Notes: generated by a model not told the origin, from the letters alone. A DNA stretch of 64,000 bases from Streptomyces sp. Ru73 (GCF_002920575.1 NZ_PQSQ01000018.1:39445-103444), one strand, 5' to 3'; positions 16,655-25,526 are shown, counted from the first letter of the stretch. Numbers and translations are program-made.

Positions 16655-17646
16655 CATCCACGACCGACACCGGCGGGCATCCGGAGGTCGCGGAGATCTC
16701 GGCGCTTGCGGATGGGCTGCTGTCGCCCGCCCGCGCGGCGGATCTTCGCGCCCATCTCGACGGCTGCCCACTGTGTGAGGACGTCCACAGCTCGCTGGAG
16801 GAGATCCGCTCACTGCTCGGCACGTTGCCAGGACCGGGACGGATGCCCGACGACGTCGTCGGACGCATCGACGCCGCCCTGGCGGCCGAGGCGCTGCTCG
16901 ACGCCACGGCGCCCGCCGGCGACCCCGCCCTGGTGCCTACCGCCTCCGGCGATGGCGGACGTGTGGTCGCCCAGAAGTCGGCGTTCCCCGACGGGAGCGA
17001 TGTTTCACGTGAAACACGCGAGAAGAAGCGTGGCGCCGTTTCACGTGAAACAGCGCCGGGCCGCTCATCCGGCAGCTCCGCCGATCGTCCCGTCGGCTAT
17101 CCGCGCTCCGCTACGGGTCCGGGCCGCAAGGCTCCGGGCAGCCGCACGGCGCGGGCGCGTCGCTGGCCCAAGGTTCTCCTGGGCACGGCCGCCGCGGCGG
17201 CCTTCCTCGGCATCGGGGGCGTCCTTCTGCAGAATGGTTCCGCGAATCCCGGACCGAAGCCCGGTCCCGGTGTGAACGCCACCGAGACGGACGCCGGAGC
17301 CACGGACCTCAGCTCAGCGACGCTGGGCAACCACGTCCGCGATCTGCTGGACACCCCGCGACGCAGCAAGACCCCCGATGTGGGGACGCAGAGCACTCCC
17401 CAGACGCCGCTGAGCGGTGCGGACGACACGCTCCCCTCCTGCGTACGGGAGGGCCTGCCCCGGCCCGAGAAGCCGCTGGCCTCGACGCGCGACACCTACC
17501 GCGGCAAGGTGGCGTACCTCGTGGTACTGCCCCACCCGTCCGACGCCTCCCAGGTCTCCGCCTACGTCATCTCCGCGGCGTGCGTCTCCTCGTCGCCGCC
17601 CGCTCCTGGCAAGGTCCTGCTCAGCGGGACCTACCCCCGCGACTGA
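16651..17646 (+). CDS. rsmA: Membrane anti-sigma factor RsmA for SigM
   Basis: 331 residues. The cytoplasmic N-terminus has a ZAS-like motif HLDGCPLC (His35, Cys39, Cys42; HxxxCxxC). From memory of the literature, S. coelicolor RsmA binds a [2Fe-2S] cluster and inhibits sigma-M. A long disordered linker (about 90-170) contains VSRET twice, encoded by two parS sites 36 bp apart. One membrane helix (about 174-194) precedes an extracytoplasmic domain with two conserved-looking cysteines (LPSCVREGL and ISAACVSSS). The GTG start overlaps the sigM stop as GTGA, indicating translational coupling. Confidence 0.88.
   Translation: MTSTTDTGGHPEVAEISALADGLLSPARAADLRAHLDGCPLCEDVHSSLEEIRSLLGTLPGPGRMPDDVVGRIDAALAAEALLDATAPAGDPALVPTASGDGGRVVAQKSAFPDGSDVSRETREKKRGAVSRETAPGRSSGSSADRPVGYPRSATGPGRKAPGSRTARARRWPKVLLGTAAAAAFLGIGGVLLQNGSANPGPKPGPGVNATETDAGATDLSSATLGNHVRDLLDTPRRSKTPDVGTQSTPQTPLSGADDTLPSCVREGLPRPEKPLASTRDTYRGKVAYLVVLPHPSDASQVSAYVISAACVSSSPPAPGKVLLSGTYPRD
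17002..17015. other. parS: parS site inside rsmA
   Basis: Exact 14-bp parS, read as VSRET in the RsmA linker. Confidence 0.97.
17038..17051. other. parS: parS site inside rsmA
   Basis: Second exact copy, 36 bp after the first and in the same frame (VSRET). Confidence 0.97.
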
Positions 17647-17696
17647 GCGCCCTGGGCCCGGGGCACGGGGCCGGGAGGGGAGCGCTGGGACACTGC

Positions 17697-17723
17697 GGGA
17701 ATGCTCGCCCCGTAGGATCCGTT
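17697..17723 (+). promoter_or_regulatory. Canonical sigma-R promoter of trxBA
   Basis: GGGAAT (17697-17702), 18-bp spacer, GTT (17721-17723): a perfect match to the Streptomyces sigma-R consensus GGGAAT-N18-GTT. Predicted start near 17730, about 55 nt before trxB. The S. coelicolor trxBA operon is a known sigma-R target under disulfide stress. Confidence 0.9.
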
Positions 17724-17757
17724 GGGTGGGGTGAGAGTTCCTCCAGCCCACCCAACG
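17720..17757 (+). repeat. Inverted repeat over the trxB start-point region
   Basis: CGTTGGGTGGG (17720-17730) and CCCACCCAACG (17747-17757) are perfect 11-bp arms with a 16-nt loop. The left arm includes the sigma-R -10 element, so only transcripts reading through from rsmA could form the full hairpin. Confidence 0.7.
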
Positions 17758-17784
17758 CAGTCGGCAGAGACAAGGAAGACACCC

Positions 17785-18777
17785 GTGAGCGACGTCCGTA
17801 ACGTGATCATCATCGGCTCCGGGCCTGCGGGCTACACCGCCGCGCTCTACACCGCCCGTGCCTCGCTGAAGCCGCTGGTGTTCGAGGGCGCCGTCACCGC
17901 CGGTGGCGCACTGATGAACACCACCGATGTCGAGAACTTCCCCGGCTTCCGTGACGGCATCATGGGTCCGGACCTGATGGACAACATGCGGGCCCAGGCC
18001 GAGCGCTTCGGCGCCGAGCTGGTGCCCGACGATGTCACGGCCGTGGACCTCTCGGAGCCCATCAAGACCGTCACGGACTCCGCGGGCACCGTCCACCGGG
18101 CCCGCGCCGTCATCGTCACCACCGGCTCGCAGCACCGCAAGCTGGGGCTGCCCCGCGAGGACGAGCTCTCCGGCCGCGGTGTGTCGTGGTGCGCCACGTG
18201 CGACGGCTTCTTCTTCAAGGACCAGGACATCGCCGTCATCGGCGGCGGCGACACGGCCATGGAGGAGGCGACCTTCCTCTCCCGGTTCGCCAAGTCCGTC
18301 ACCATCGTGCACCGCCGCGACACCCTGCGTGCCTCGAAGGCCATGCAGGAGCGCGCCTTCGCCGACCCGAAGATCAAGTTCGTGTGGGACAGCGAGGTCG
18401 CCGAGATCCACGGCGACAACAAGCTCTCCGGCCTGACCCTGCGCAACGTCAAGACCGGCGAGACCTCCGAGCTCCCGGTCACCGGCCTGTTCATCGCGAT
18501 CGGCCACGACCCGCGCACCGAACTGTTCAAGGGCCAGCTGAAGCTGGACGACGAGGGCTACCTCAAGGTCGACGCGCCCAGCACGCACACCAATATCCAG
18601 GGCGTCTTCGCCGCGGGCGACGTCGTGGACCACACTTACCGCCAGGCGATCACCGCTGCCGGTACGGGCTGCTCCGCCGCCCTGGACGCCGAGCGCTTCC
18701 TCGCCTCGCTGTCCGACAGCGAGCCGGCCGAGCCCGAGCAGACCCCGGCCGAGCCGGAGCAGACCCCGACCGCCTGA
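17785..18777 (+). CDS. trxB: Thioredoxin reductase
   Basis: 330 residues. FAD- and NADPH-dependent flavoprotein that reduces thioredoxin in the cytoplasm. The FAD motif is [14 protein letters not shown], the redox centre is WCATCDGFF (CATC), and the NADPH motif is [15 protein letters not shown]. The C-terminal FAD motif [24 protein letters not shown] is present. A 20-residue tail with a repeated EPEQTP motif is a lineage add-on. The start is GTG at 17785 after AGGAAG; an open frame extends upstream to 17722 but lacks similarity. It is 44 nt before trxA and driven by the sigma-R promoter above. Confidence 0.97.
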   Translation: MSDVRNVIIIGSGPAGYTAALYTARASLKPLVFEGAVTAGGALMNTTDVENFPGFRDGIMGPDLMDNMRAQAERFGAELVPDDVTAVDLSEPIKTVTDSAGTVHRARAVIVTTGSQHRKLGLPREDELSGRGVSWCATCDGFFFKDQDIAVIGGGDTAMEEATFLSRFAKSVTIVHRRDTLRASKAMQERAFADPKIKFVWDSEVAEIHGDNKLSGLTLRNVKTGETSELPVTGLFIAIGHDPRTELFKGQLKLDDEGYLKVDAPSTHTNIQGVFAAGDVVDHTYRQAITAAGTGCSAALDAERFLASLSDSEPAEPEQTPAEPEQTPTA

Positions 18778-18821
18778 GTCCGAACGTCAGCAGTTCACAC
18801 CCACCCAGTAAGGAGAACGCC

Positions 18822-19148
18822 ATGGCCGGTGCCACGGTGACCGTCACGGACGACAACTTCGAAGAGGTCGTCCTCAAGAGCGACAAGCCTGTACTCGTCG
18901 ACTTCTGGGCCACCTGGTGCGGCCCGTGCCGCCAGGTTGCCCCCTCCCTGGAGGCCATTGCCGCGGAGCACGACGAGATCGTGATCGCCAAGCTGAACAC
19001 CGACGAGAACCCCGCGACCACCGCCAAGTACGGCGTCATGTCGATCCCGACCATGAACGTCTACCAGGACGGCGAGGTCGTGAAGACCATCGTCGGCGCC
19101 AAGCCGAAGGCCGCGATCGAGCGGGACCTGGCGGACTACCTCGCCTGA
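18822..19148 (+). CDS. trxA: Thioredoxin
   Basis: 108 residues, the classic thioredoxin fold with active site WATWCGPCR and the cis-proline loop MSIPTMNVYQDG. It reduces protein disulfides and is recycled by TrxB. AAGGAGA precedes the ATG. It ends the sigM-rsmA-trxB-trxA block, and a parS site overlapping a terminator follows. Confidence 0.98.
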   Translation: MAGATVTVTDDNFEEVVLKSDKPVLVDFWATWCGPCRQVAPSLEAIAAEHDEIVIAKLNTDENPATTAKYGVMSIPTMNVYQDGEVVKTIVGAKPKAAIERDLADYLA

Positions 19149-19158
19149 CCCCTCGCAT

Positions 19159-19172
19159 GTTTCACGTGAAAC
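19159..19172. other. parS: parS site after trxA
   Basis: Exact parS, 10 bp beyond the trxA stop. Its last five bases are also the start of the terminator stem. Confidence 0.97.
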
Positions 19173-19201
19173 GGGCCCTCCCTCCGGGACGGGCCCGTTT
19201 C
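19168..19201. terminator. Bidirectional terminator between trxA and the GNAT gene
   Basis: Perfect 11-bp stem GAAACGGGCCC (19168-19178) with GGGCCCGTTTC (19191-19201), a 12-nt loop and T residues at the end. It shares bases with the adjoining parS. Confidence 0.85.
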
Positions 19202-19210
19202 GCTGTCCGG

Positions 19211-19828
19211 CTACAGGGGCCGGAGCACCGGCTCCTTCTGGACGGCACCCAGCAGCCGGTCCAGCGCGAGTTCCACGTCTTCCTTCCACGACAGGGTCGT
19301 GCGGAGCTCCAGCCGCAGCCGCGGATAGCGCGGGTGCGGCCGTACGGTCTTGAAGCCCACCGCGAGCAGATGGTCGGCGGGCAGCACGCACGCCGGCTCC
19401 GTCCACTGGGCATCGCCGAACGCCTCGATCGACTTGAAGCCCCGGCGCAGCAGATCCTTCGCCACCGTCTGGACCATGACCCTGCCCAGCCCCTGTCCCT
19501 GGTAGCCGGGGATGAGCCAGGCGGTCATCAGCTGCACGGCGTCGGGGGAGACGGGGCTCGTCGGAAAGGCCGTGGAACGCGGCACGTAGGCCGGAGGCGC
19601 GTACAGCACGAAGCCGACCGGGACCTCGTCCACATAGACCACGCGGCCGCAGGAGCCCCACTCCAGCAGCACCGCCGAGATCCAGGCTTCCTTCTCCAGC
19701 TCGGGCCGGCCGCTCTTTACCGCGGCTTCGCCGCTGACGGGGTCGAGCTCCCAGAAGACGCACGATCGGCAGCGCTTGGGGATGTCCGGAAGGTTGTCCA
19801 GCGTGAGCGGTACGAGCCGACGCCCCAT
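19211..19828 (-). CDS. GNAT-family N-acetyltransferase
   Basis: 205 residues. The N-terminus has a CRSC motif (KRCRSCVFWELDP). The acetyl-CoA signature is the MTAWLIPGYQGQGLGRVMVQTVAKDLLRRG stretch (about 101-130), where Q/RxxGxG/A reads QGQGLG. Substrate unknown. The same gene sits between trxA and parB in other streptomycetes as far as I know. ATG at 19828 with a modest GTGAGG site. The N-terminal coding region is overlapped by the end of a small upstream frame. Confidence 0.85.
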   Translation of the reverse strand: MGRRLVPLTLDNLPDIPKRCRSCVFWELDPVSGEAAVKSGRPELEKEAWISAVLLEWGSCGRVVYVDEVPVGFVLYAPPAYVPRSTAFPTSPVSPDAVQLMTAWLIPGYQGQGLGRVMVQTVAKDLLRRGFKSIEAFGDAQWTEPACVLPADHLLAVGFKTVRPHPRYPRLRLELRTTLSWKEDVELALDRLLGAVQKEPVLRPL

Positions 19829-19974
19829 GAAGCCAGGTCCTCACTTCCCTCGCCCACCGCACTTCCCGGCATGGTCCGCGGGACGCGCTCGCGGAGCAGT
19901 CCACCGACGAAACCGCCGACTGCGCCCAGGCCGAACCCCGCTGCCATCAATCCGGTGCGGCTCACCGATCGCAT
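19717..19974 (-). CDS. Small hypothetical protein with N-terminal membrane segment, overlapping the GNAT start
   Basis: 85 residues starting at an ATG with an excellent ribosome-binding site (GAGGAGAGGCC). The first ~30 residues form a Gly-rich hydrophobic helix (LMAAGFGLGAVGGFVGGLL) followed by Arg and Glu. The rest is polar. The last ~37 codons overlap the GNAT gene in another frame, so only the first ~48 codons are free to carry their own signal. G/C-ending codons dominate. The strong start argues for a real gene; the function is unknown. An alternative is that a frameshift here splits a longer GNAT protein. Confidence 0.5.
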   Translation of the reverse strand: MRSVSRTGLMAAGFGLGAVGGFVGGLLRERVPRTMPGSAVGEGSEDLASWGVGSYRSRWTTFRTSPSAADRASSGSSTPSAAKPR

Positions 19975-20072
19975 GGCCTCTCCTCGTCGTGAGGTGACTC
20001 CGAGTGGATGTGTGCCATACCCGAACGCATCGTAACCGGGACAACATGAACCGGGGTACCGCGGAAGGCAAA

Positions 20073-20116
20073 GGGCGGGCCGCATTCCGGTCACTGGACC
20101 GGAACACGACCCGCCC
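20073..20116 (-). terminator. Terminator of parAB
   Basis: Inner perfect stem TTCCGGTC/GACCGGAA (20085-20092, 20097-20104) extended by an outer GGGCGGG/CCCGCCC pair (20073-20079, 20110-20116). It lies 20 bp after the parB stop. Confidence 0.75.
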
Positions 20117-20135
20117 CAGGGGGACGGCGCGTCAC

Positions 20136-21230
20136 TCACGCCTCGTCGCCGTCCTCCTCCTGGTGCTTGTCCAGCACCCGGCCCTCGCCGGGGGCCAGCG
20201 TGCCGAGGATGCGCTCAAGATCGTCTATCGAGGCGAACTCCACGACGATCTTGCCCTTCTTCTGGCCGAGGTCGACCTTCACCCGCGTCTCGAAGCGGTC
20301 CGAGAGCCGGGAGGCGAGATCGTTCAGCGCGGGCGAGACACGGGTACCGGCCCGCGGCCCCTTCGCCCGCGACGTGCTCTTGGGCTCGGACCCCATCAGG
20401 GTCACGATCTCCTCGACCGCGCGGACCGAGAGGCCCTCGGCCACGATGCGGTGCGCCAGCCGGTCCTGCTCCTCGGAGTCCTCCACGGACAGCAGCGCCC
20501 GCGCATGACCGGCCGACAGCACGCCCGCCGCGACCCGCCGCTGCACCGACGGCGACAGCTTCAGCAGCCGCAGCGTGTTGGAGACCTGCGGACGCGACCG
20601 CCCGATCCGGTCCGCCAGCTCGTCATGCGTGCAGTTGAAGTCCTTCAGCAGCTGGTCGTAGGCCGCCGCCTCCTCCAGGGGATTCAACTGCGCCCGGTGG
20701 AGGTTCTCCAGCAGCGCGTCCAGGAGGAGCTTCTCGTCGTCCGTCGCCCGGATGATCGCCGGGATCTTCTCCAGCCCGGCTTCCCGGCAAGCCCGCCAGC
20801 GGCGCTCGCCCATGATGAGCTCGTACCGCTCCGGGCCGATTCGCCGTACGACGACGGGCTGGAGCAGGCCCACCTCCTGGATGGAGGTGATCAGCTCCGC
20901 CAGGGCGTCCTCGTCGAAGACCTCGCGCGGCTGCCGCGGATTGGGCGTGATCGAGTCCAGCGGAAGTTCGGCGAAGTGCGCTCCAGCGACCTCGTTCTCC
21001 TGGGGGGCCGCTGCCGGCTCGGCCGGCGCCTCTGTTTCACGTGAAACAGGCGCGTCCGGGATGGCCGCCACCTTGGCCGCGGCCACGCCCCGCTCCGGCG
21101 ACATGACCGGCACCGCCGACGGCGACGTCGTCCCCCGGCCCACCGCGGGGCCGGCATTGTCCGAACCCTGCGGTGCCGCGGGGATCAGCGCACCGAGCCC
21201 GCGGCCCAGCCCTCTACGTCGTTCGCTCAC
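20136..21230 (-). CDS. parB: Chromosome-partitioning protein ParB
   Basis: 364 residues. It binds parS, spreads as a CTP-dependent clamp, and forms the origin complex moved by ParA during sporulation septation. Domains: N-terminal ParA-contact segment ([14 protein letters not shown]), a disordered linker with VSRET from an internal parS, ParB/Srx CTPase domain with the [15 protein letters not shown] motif, a helix-turn-helix ([23 protein letters not shown]), and a C-terminal dimerisation domain. The GTG start overlaps the parA stop (GTGA). Confidence 0.98.
   Translation of the reverse strand: MSERRRGLGRGLGALIPAAPQGSDNAGPAVGRGTTSPSAVPVMSPERGVAAAKVAAIPDAPVSRETEAPAEPAAAPQENEVAGAHFAELPLDSITPNPRQPREVFDEDALAELITSIQEVGLLQPVVVRRIGPERYELIMGERRWRACREAGLEKIPAIIRATDDEKLLLDALLENLHRAQLNPLEEAAAYDQLLKDFNCTHDELADRIGRSRPQVSNTLRLLKLSPSVQRRVAAGVLSAGHARALLSVEDSEEQDRLAHRIVAEGLSVRAVEEIVTLMGSEPKSTSRAKGPRAGTRVSPALNDLASRLSDRFETRVKVDLGQKKGKIVVEFASIDDLERILGTLAPGEGRVLDKHQEEDGDEA
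21034..21047. other. parS: parS site inside parB
   Basis: Exact parS, read as VSRET in the linker of ParB itself. Confidence 0.97.
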
Positions 21231-22297
21231 TGATTCCCCTCCGACATGCTGTGCTGTGATTCATAGGTCACGCTGAGCCCCTGACCCGCCGTCCCGGACA
21301 CCCCGCGCAGCGCGATCTCCCGCGCCGCTTCGAGGTAGGACAGCGATCCGCTGGAGCCCGGATCATAGGTGAGCACCGTCTGCCCGTAGCTCGGCGCCTC
21401 GGAAATACGGACCGAGCGGGGAATGCTGGTTCTCAGCACCTCGCTGCCGAAGTGGCTGCGCACCTCGTCGGCGACCTGCGAGGCGAGCCGGGTCCGGCCG
21501 TCGTACATGGTCAGCAGGATCGTCGACACATGCAGCTTGGGGTTCAGATGGCCACGGACCAGATCGACGTTGCGCAGCAGCTGGCCCAGACCCTCCAGCG
21601 CGTAGTACTCGCACTGAATGGGGATGAGCACCTCGGCGCCGGCCACCAGGGCGTTGACCGTCAGCAGGCCGAGCGAGGGCGGGCAGTCGATGAGGATGTA
21701 GTCCAGCGGCTGTTCATAGGCCTTGATGGCCCGGTCCAGCCGGCTCTCGCGGGCCACCAGCGAGACCAGTTCGATCTCCGCGCCGGCGAGGTCGATCGTG
21801 GCGGGCGCACAGAACAGCCCCTCCACGTCCGGCACCGGCTGCACCACGTCGGAGAGCGGCTTGCTCTCCACGAGGACGTCGTAGATGGAAGGGACCTCGG
21901 AGTGGTGGTCGATCCCCAGGGCCGTGGAGGCATTGCCCTGCGGGTCCAGGTCGACCACCAGCACCCGTGCCCCGTGCAGGGCCAGTGAGGCGGCCAGGTT
22001 CACGGTGGTCGTGGTCTTGCCGACCCCGCCCTTCTGGTTGGCCACCACCATGACCCGGGTCTGCTCGGGGCGCGGAAGCCCCTCTCCCGCACGGCCCAGC
22101 GCCTGGACTGCCAACTGAGCAGCACGACCGATCGGGGTGTCGTCCATCGGGGACGGCGTTTCACGTGAAACGTCTTCCCCGAGCGACTCGCTACGGGGAC
22201 CGGGGACCGGATCGGTCATCGGTCCCGCGATGTTGGCGTCGGACCGCAAGGATTCACTCTCCTCGACTTCAGGCTCGCAATGCTCAGAGCCTGCCAT
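21227..22297 (-). CDS. parA: Chromosome-partitioning ATPase ParA
   Basis: 356 residues. A Walker-type ATPase that segregates ParB-parS complexes; in Streptomyces it also links tip growth with segregation. The deviant Walker A is [20 protein letters not shown]' is [13 protein letters not shown], and Walker B is [11 protein letters not shown]. The ~90-residue N-terminal extension is acidic and contains VSRET, encoded by parS at 22158. The ATG at 22297 (MAGSEHCEP) is chosen by similarity to the S. coelicolor N-terminus as I remember it. The frame is open much further upstream, through FHVKR at the parS near 22444, so a longer start cannot be ruled out. Confidence 0.95.
   Translation of the reverse strand: MAGSEHCEPEVEESESLRSDANIAGPMTDPVPGPRSESLGEDVSRETPSPMDDTPIGRAAQLAVQALGRAGEGLPRPEQTRVMVVANQKGGVGKTTTTVNLAASLALHGARVLVVDLDPQGNASTALGIDHHSEVPSIYDVLVESKPLSDVVQPVPDVEGLFCAPATIDLAGAEIELVSLVARESRLDRAIKAYEQPLDYILIDCPPSLGLLTVNALVAGAEVLIPIQCEYYALEGLGQLLRNVDLVRGHLNPKLHVSTILLTMYDGRTRLASQVADEVRSHFGSEVLRTSIPRSVRISEAPSYGQTVLTYDPGSSGSLSYLEAAREIALRGVSGTAGQGLSVTYESQHSMSEGNQ
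22158..22171. other. parS: parS site inside parA
   Basis: Exact parS, read as VSRET in the N-terminal extension of ParA. Confidence 0.97.
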
Positions 22298-22443
22298 GGT
22301 TTCGGTGCCGCGAACCAGGGAGGCCCTGTCTCCTGTGGATGAATCCTCCTCTGTGGATACATCCGTGACCCGACCGGGTCGGTGGCCACGCTGTGCGGCA
22401 GCCGCACGACCTCGGCTGATGATTCCATGCAGCAGGGAGCGAC

Positions 22444-22457
22444 GTTTCACGTGAAAC
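22444..22457. other. parS: parS site upstream of parA
   Basis: Exact parS, about 145 bp upstream of the chosen parA start, well placed for ParB to influence parAB transcription. Confidence 0.97.
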
Positions 22458-22567
22458 ACGATGCCAGCGCCGTGTCCCATTCCCCCGCGACACTCCGGCT
22501 TATGTCGTTTTGGTGGGTTGTATGGAGCATGGACCTGGTCGGTTCGGGCGACGCCCCAGCCGCACAC

Positions 22568-22609
22568 GACAGGAGCGCTCCCCGTCGGCGGACGGAAAGC
22601 GCTCCTGTC
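22568..22609 (-). terminator. Terminator of the rpmH-to-rsmG gene run
   Basis: Perfect 12-bp stem GACAGGAGCGCT/AGCGCTCCTGTC with an 18-nt loop, 27 bp beyond the rsmG stop. Confidence 0.85.
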
Positions 22610-22635
22610 TGCGTCTGGTTTTGTACTGCGGGAAG

Positions 22636-23361
22636 CTAGCGGCGCCGCCCCCTGGGCGCCCGGTTGGCGCGGTTCGCCTTGGCGCGCTTGGCCGCGAAGC
22701 GGACACCGCCCGGGCTCTCGCCCACCTCGACGCGGACGACCGTGGACATCGGGTCCACCACGCCCTCGCCGACGTGCACCACCGAGGTCTCCACCACGCC
22801 GAGCTTGCTGAGCGCCGCCCGGGCGCCCTTCAGCTCCTCCTCCGCGGTGTCCCCCTTGAGCGCCAGCATCTCGCCGTACGGCCGCAGCAGCGGCACGCCC
22901 CAGCCGGCCAGCCGGTCCAGCGGCGCCACCGCACGCGCGGTCACCACGTGAACCTGGGGAATCTTGCCCATCACCTCTTCGGCCCGGCCCCGCACCACGG
23001 TCACATGGTCCAGGCCCAGCAGCTCCACGACCTCCTGCAGGAAGTTCGTGCGCCGCAGCAGCGGCTCCAGCAGGGTGATCTTCAGATCCGGCCGGACCAG
23101 CGCCAGCGGAATGCCGGGCAGGCCGGCGCCGGAGCCCACGTCGCACACCGAGACGCCCTCGGGAACCACCTCGGAGAGCACCGCGCAATTCAGCAGGTGC
23201 CGCTCCCACAGCCGCGGCACCTCACGCGGACCGATCAGCCCGCGCCGCACACCCGCGTCGGCGAGCAGCTCGCCGTACCGTACGGCCTCCGGGAAGCGCT
23301 CACCGAACATCTCCCGCGCCGCCTCGGGCGCCGGGGGAAGCTCCGCCGCTGACTCCGTCAC
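22636..23361 (-). CDS. rsmG: 16S rRNA (guanine527-N7)-methyltransferase RsmG (GidB)
   Basis: 241 residues. It uses S-adenosylmethionine to methylate G527 of 16S rRNA; loss gives low-level streptomycin resistance and can raise antibiotic production in Streptomyces. The SAM motif is VSVCDVGSGAGLPGIPLALVRP, followed by LLEPLLRRTNFL and the VTARAVAPLDRL motif. The start is GTG at 23361 after GAGGAAGGG; upstream frame continuation lacks similarity. The C-terminal 25 residues are Arg/Ala/Asn-rich (AKRAKANRANRAPRGRRR). Confidence 0.96.
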   Translation of the reverse strand: MTESAAELPPAPEAAREMFGERFPEAVRYGELLADAGVRRGLIGPREVPRLWERHLLNCAVLSEVVPEGVSVCDVGSGAGLPGIPLALVRPDLKITLLEPLLRRTNFLQEVVELLGLDHVTVVRGRAEEVMGKIPQVHVVTARAVAPLDRLAGWGVPLLRPYGEMLALKGDTAEEELKGARAALSKLGVVETSVVHVGEGVVDPMSTVVRVEVGESPGGVRFAAKRAKANRANRAPRGRRR

Positions 23362-23440
23362 GGTTACCGCCCTTCCTCTGAACTGCTGATACTGCCGGTG
23401 CCCGGTCGGATGCCGGTCCACGCGGAAGGCTGACAAGACA

Positions 23441-23468
23441 TGGCCCCGCCTGCGAACAGACGGGGCCA
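23441..23468 (-). terminator. Hairpin after khpB
   Basis: TGGCCCCG (23441-23448) pairs with CGGGGCCA (23461-23468), with CTG/CAG adding to the inner stem. It lies 24 bp past the khpB stop and could end or attenuate the rpmH-khpB message before rsmG. Confidence 0.6.
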
Positions 23469-23492
23469 AGGGACACGCGCGAGCGCCGGGGG

Positions 23493-23999
23493 TCAGGCCG
23501 GGAGCACGACGACCCGGCGCTGGGGCTCCTCGCCCTCGGACTCGCTGCGCAGCCCGGCCGCCGCGACGGCGTCGTGCACGACCTTGCGCTCGAACGGCGT
23601 CATCGGCTTCAGCTTCACCGGCTCGCCCGAGGTCTTCGCTTCCTGGGCCGCCTTGGCGCCCAGCTCCGCGAGCTCCTCGCGCTTGCGTGCGCGGTAGCCG
23701 GCGATGTCCAGCATCAGACGGCTGCGGTCGCCGGTCTCCCGGTGCACCGCCAGCCGGGTCAGCTCCTGGAGCGCCTCCAGCACCTCACCGTCGCGGCCCA
23801 CCAGCTTCTGCAGGTCACGGCTGGTGGAGTCGCTGATGATCGACACCGCGGCGCGGTCGGCCTCGACGTCCATGTCGATGTCGCCGTCGAGGTCCGCGAT
23901 GTCCAGCAGGCCCTCGAGGTAGTCGGCCGCGATCTCGCCCTCCTGCTCCAGCCGGGACAGGGTGTCGGTGCCCTCGGCGGCAGGGGTCGTGTCCGTCAC
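23493..23999 (-). CDS. khpB: KhpB/Jag RNA-binding protein (KH plus R3H domains)
   Basis: 168 residues. The N-terminal part is acidic. The KH_II-type domain holds LQKLVGRDGEVLEALQELTRLA. The R3H domain shows RSRLMLDIAGYRARKREEL and PMTPFERKVVHDAVAA. It lacks the Jag_N domain found in Firmicutes, as usual for actinobacteria. It binds RNA, probably with KhpA, and is coupled to yidC by only 12 nt. GTG start with GAAGGAG. Confidence 0.92.
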   Translation of the reverse strand: MTDTTPAAEGTDTLSRLEQEGEIAADYLEGLLDIADLDGDIDMDVEADRAAVSIISDSTSRDLQKLVGRDGEVLEALQELTRLAVHRETGDRSRLMLDIAGYRARKREELAELGAKAAQEAKTSGEPVKLKPMTPFERKVVHDAVAAAGLRSESEGEEPQRRVVVLPA

Positions 24000-24011
24000 G
24001 AAGAACTCCTT

Positions 24012-25202
24012 CTACTTCTTGGACGGGTGCTTGGGCCGCTGCTGGCCCTTGCGCTGTCCGGACTTGGCGTTACGGGAGGAACCGGCGGCGGAGCTGCCCT
24101 TGCCCTTGCCGCCCTGCGACTTCTGCGCGGCGTTCTTCTTCGCCGCGTCCGCCTTCTGGCCCGAGTCCTTCTGCAGCGACTGCTTCGCCTCGCCGTCCGT
24201 GGCCGTGGAGCCCGTCCCCTGCGTACCGGCACGGGCCCGGGCGCGGGCCTGCGTGCCGCCGGCGGCCGGGGCCGCGGTCTGGCGCTGGGACTTGCTCTGG
24301 CGCTTGGGCTGCTGGCGGTTCTGGCGCGCCTCCTCGACGGCCTTCTTCGCCTCGACCTCCGCCGGGTCCTCCTTGAGCTTGCCCTTGGCGCGCAGGCGCT
24401 CCTGGCGCTCCTTGTAGGCCCGGCTGCCCGGAGTGGGGTTACGGCGGATGACGAACATCTGCTGGCCCATGGTCCACACGTTGGTGGTCAGCCAGTAGAC
24501 GAGGACACCGACGGGGAAGTTGATGCCGAAGACGGCGAACATGATCGGGAAGACGTACATCAGCATCTTCTGCTGCTGCATGAACGGCGTCTTCACCGTG
24601 AGGTCGACGTTCTTGGTCATCAGCTGGCGCTGCGTGTAGAACTGCGACGCCGACATCAGGACGATCATGATGATGGTCACGACGCGGACGTCGGTCAGCG
24701 AGGCGCCGAGCGCCTCCACCTTCGAGGCCGAGTCCATGAACTTCACGGACAGCGGGGCACCGAAGATGTGCGCCTTCTGGGCGCTCGCCAGCAGCGGTGC
24801 GTCGATGAAGCCGACGGTCTGGTTCTTCGCGATGTGGCTGAGGACCTGGTACAGCGAGATGAAGAACGGCGACTGCGCCAGAATCGGGAGACAGCTCGAG
24901 AGCGGGTTGGTGCCCGTCTCCTTGTAGAGCTTCATCATCTCTTCGGACTGGCGCTGCTTGTCGCTCTTGTAGCGCTCCTGGATCGCCTTCATCTTCGGCT
25001 GGAGCGCCTGCATGTTCCGCGTCGACTTGATCTGCTTCACGAAGAGCGGGATCAGGCAGATCCGGATCAGCACCACCAGCGACACGATGGACAGACCCCA
25101 CGCCGCGCCACTGTTCTTGTCGAAGATCAGGCTGAAGAACGAGTGGAACTGGACGATGATCCAGGAAACTGCGTAATAGAGAGGCTTCAGGATCGTGTCC
25201 AC
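24012..25202 (-). CDS. yidC: YidC/OxaA membrane protein insertase
   Basis: 396 residues. It inserts membrane proteins alone or with SecYEG. The core has five membrane segments typical of the Oxa1 fold ([18 protein letters not shown] with the hydrophilic-groove Arg, [29 protein letters not shown], and a last pair around [22 protein letters not shown]). The cytoplasmic hairpin shows [25 protein letters not shown]. The ~130-residue C-terminal tail is Lys/Gln/Arg-rich and ends RPKHPSKK, a ribosome-contact tail. GTG start 3 nt after the yidD stop. Confidence 0.96.
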   Translation of the reverse strand: MDTILKPLYYAVSWIIVQFHSFFSLIFDKNSGAAWGLSIVSLVVLIRICLIPLFVKQIKSTRNMQALQPKMKAIQERYKSDKQRQSEEMMKLYKETGTNPLSSCLPILAQSPFFISLYQVLSHIAKNQTVGFIDAPLLASAQKAHIFGAPLSVKFMDSASKVEALGASLTDVRVVTIIMIVLMSASQFYTQRQLMTKNVDLTVKTPFMQQQKMLMYVFPIMFAVFGINFPVGVLVYWLTTNVWTMGQQMFVIRRNPTPGSRAYKERQERLRAKGKLKEDPAEVEAKKAVEEARQNRQQPKRQSKSQRQTAAPAAGGTQARARARAGTQGTGSTATDGEAKQSLQKDSGQKADAAKKNAAQKSQGGKGKGSSAAGSSRNAKSGQRKGQQRPKHPSKK

Positions 25203-25205
25203 GAA

Positions 25206-25526
25206 TCAAGCTCCTTGGGCGTTGGGCTGAGTCTCGGGCTGTGCGGCGGGCTCATCATGGACGGCGGGCCCGCTCAAGCGGCTCCTCAGCCGCTGGTGCC
25301 AGACCGGATGTTTCCGGGGCGGTACATGGTCGACACCACCGAGCGACCACGGGTTGCAACGCAGGATGCGCCAAGCGGTCAGCGCGGTCCCTTTTACCGC
25401 GCCGTGCCGGTCGATGGCCGTGTAGCCATAGTGCGAGCACGACGGGTAGTACTTGCAGACCGGACCCAGCAAGGGGCTGATGGTCCACTGGTACAACTTG
25501 ATCAACAGCAGCAGCGGGTACTTCAC
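25206..25526 (-). CDS. yidD: YidD membrane protein insertion efficiency factor
   Basis: 106 residues. The Cys-containing signature is [23 protein letters not shown], followed by [17 protein letters not shown]. It is a small amphipathic membrane-associated protein of the UPF0161 family. Its GTG start overlaps the rnpA stop by 4 bp and it is followed by yidC, the conserved rpmH-rnpA-yidD-yidC order. Confidence 0.96.
   Translation of the reverse strand: MKYPLLLLIKLYQWTISPLLGPVCKYYPSCSHYGYTAIDRHGAVKGTALTAWRILRCNPWSLGGVDHVPPRKHPVWHQRLRSRLSGPAVHDEPAAQPETQPNAQGA

Larger units (their letters stand above)
22298..22635. other. parAB leader and promoter region
   Basis: 338 bp between rsmG and parA. 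It contains parS (22444-22457), two DnaA-box-like 9-mers (TGTGGATGA 22334-22342; TGTGGATAC 22352-22360) exactly 18 bp apart, and the rsmG terminator. I could not assign the parA promoters by eye. Confidence 0.6.

Noticed and set aside
22298..23209. Upstream extension of the ParA frame by more than 300 codons
   Set aside because: Most of it overlaps rsmG in another frame and is biased; ParA similarity begins near 22297.
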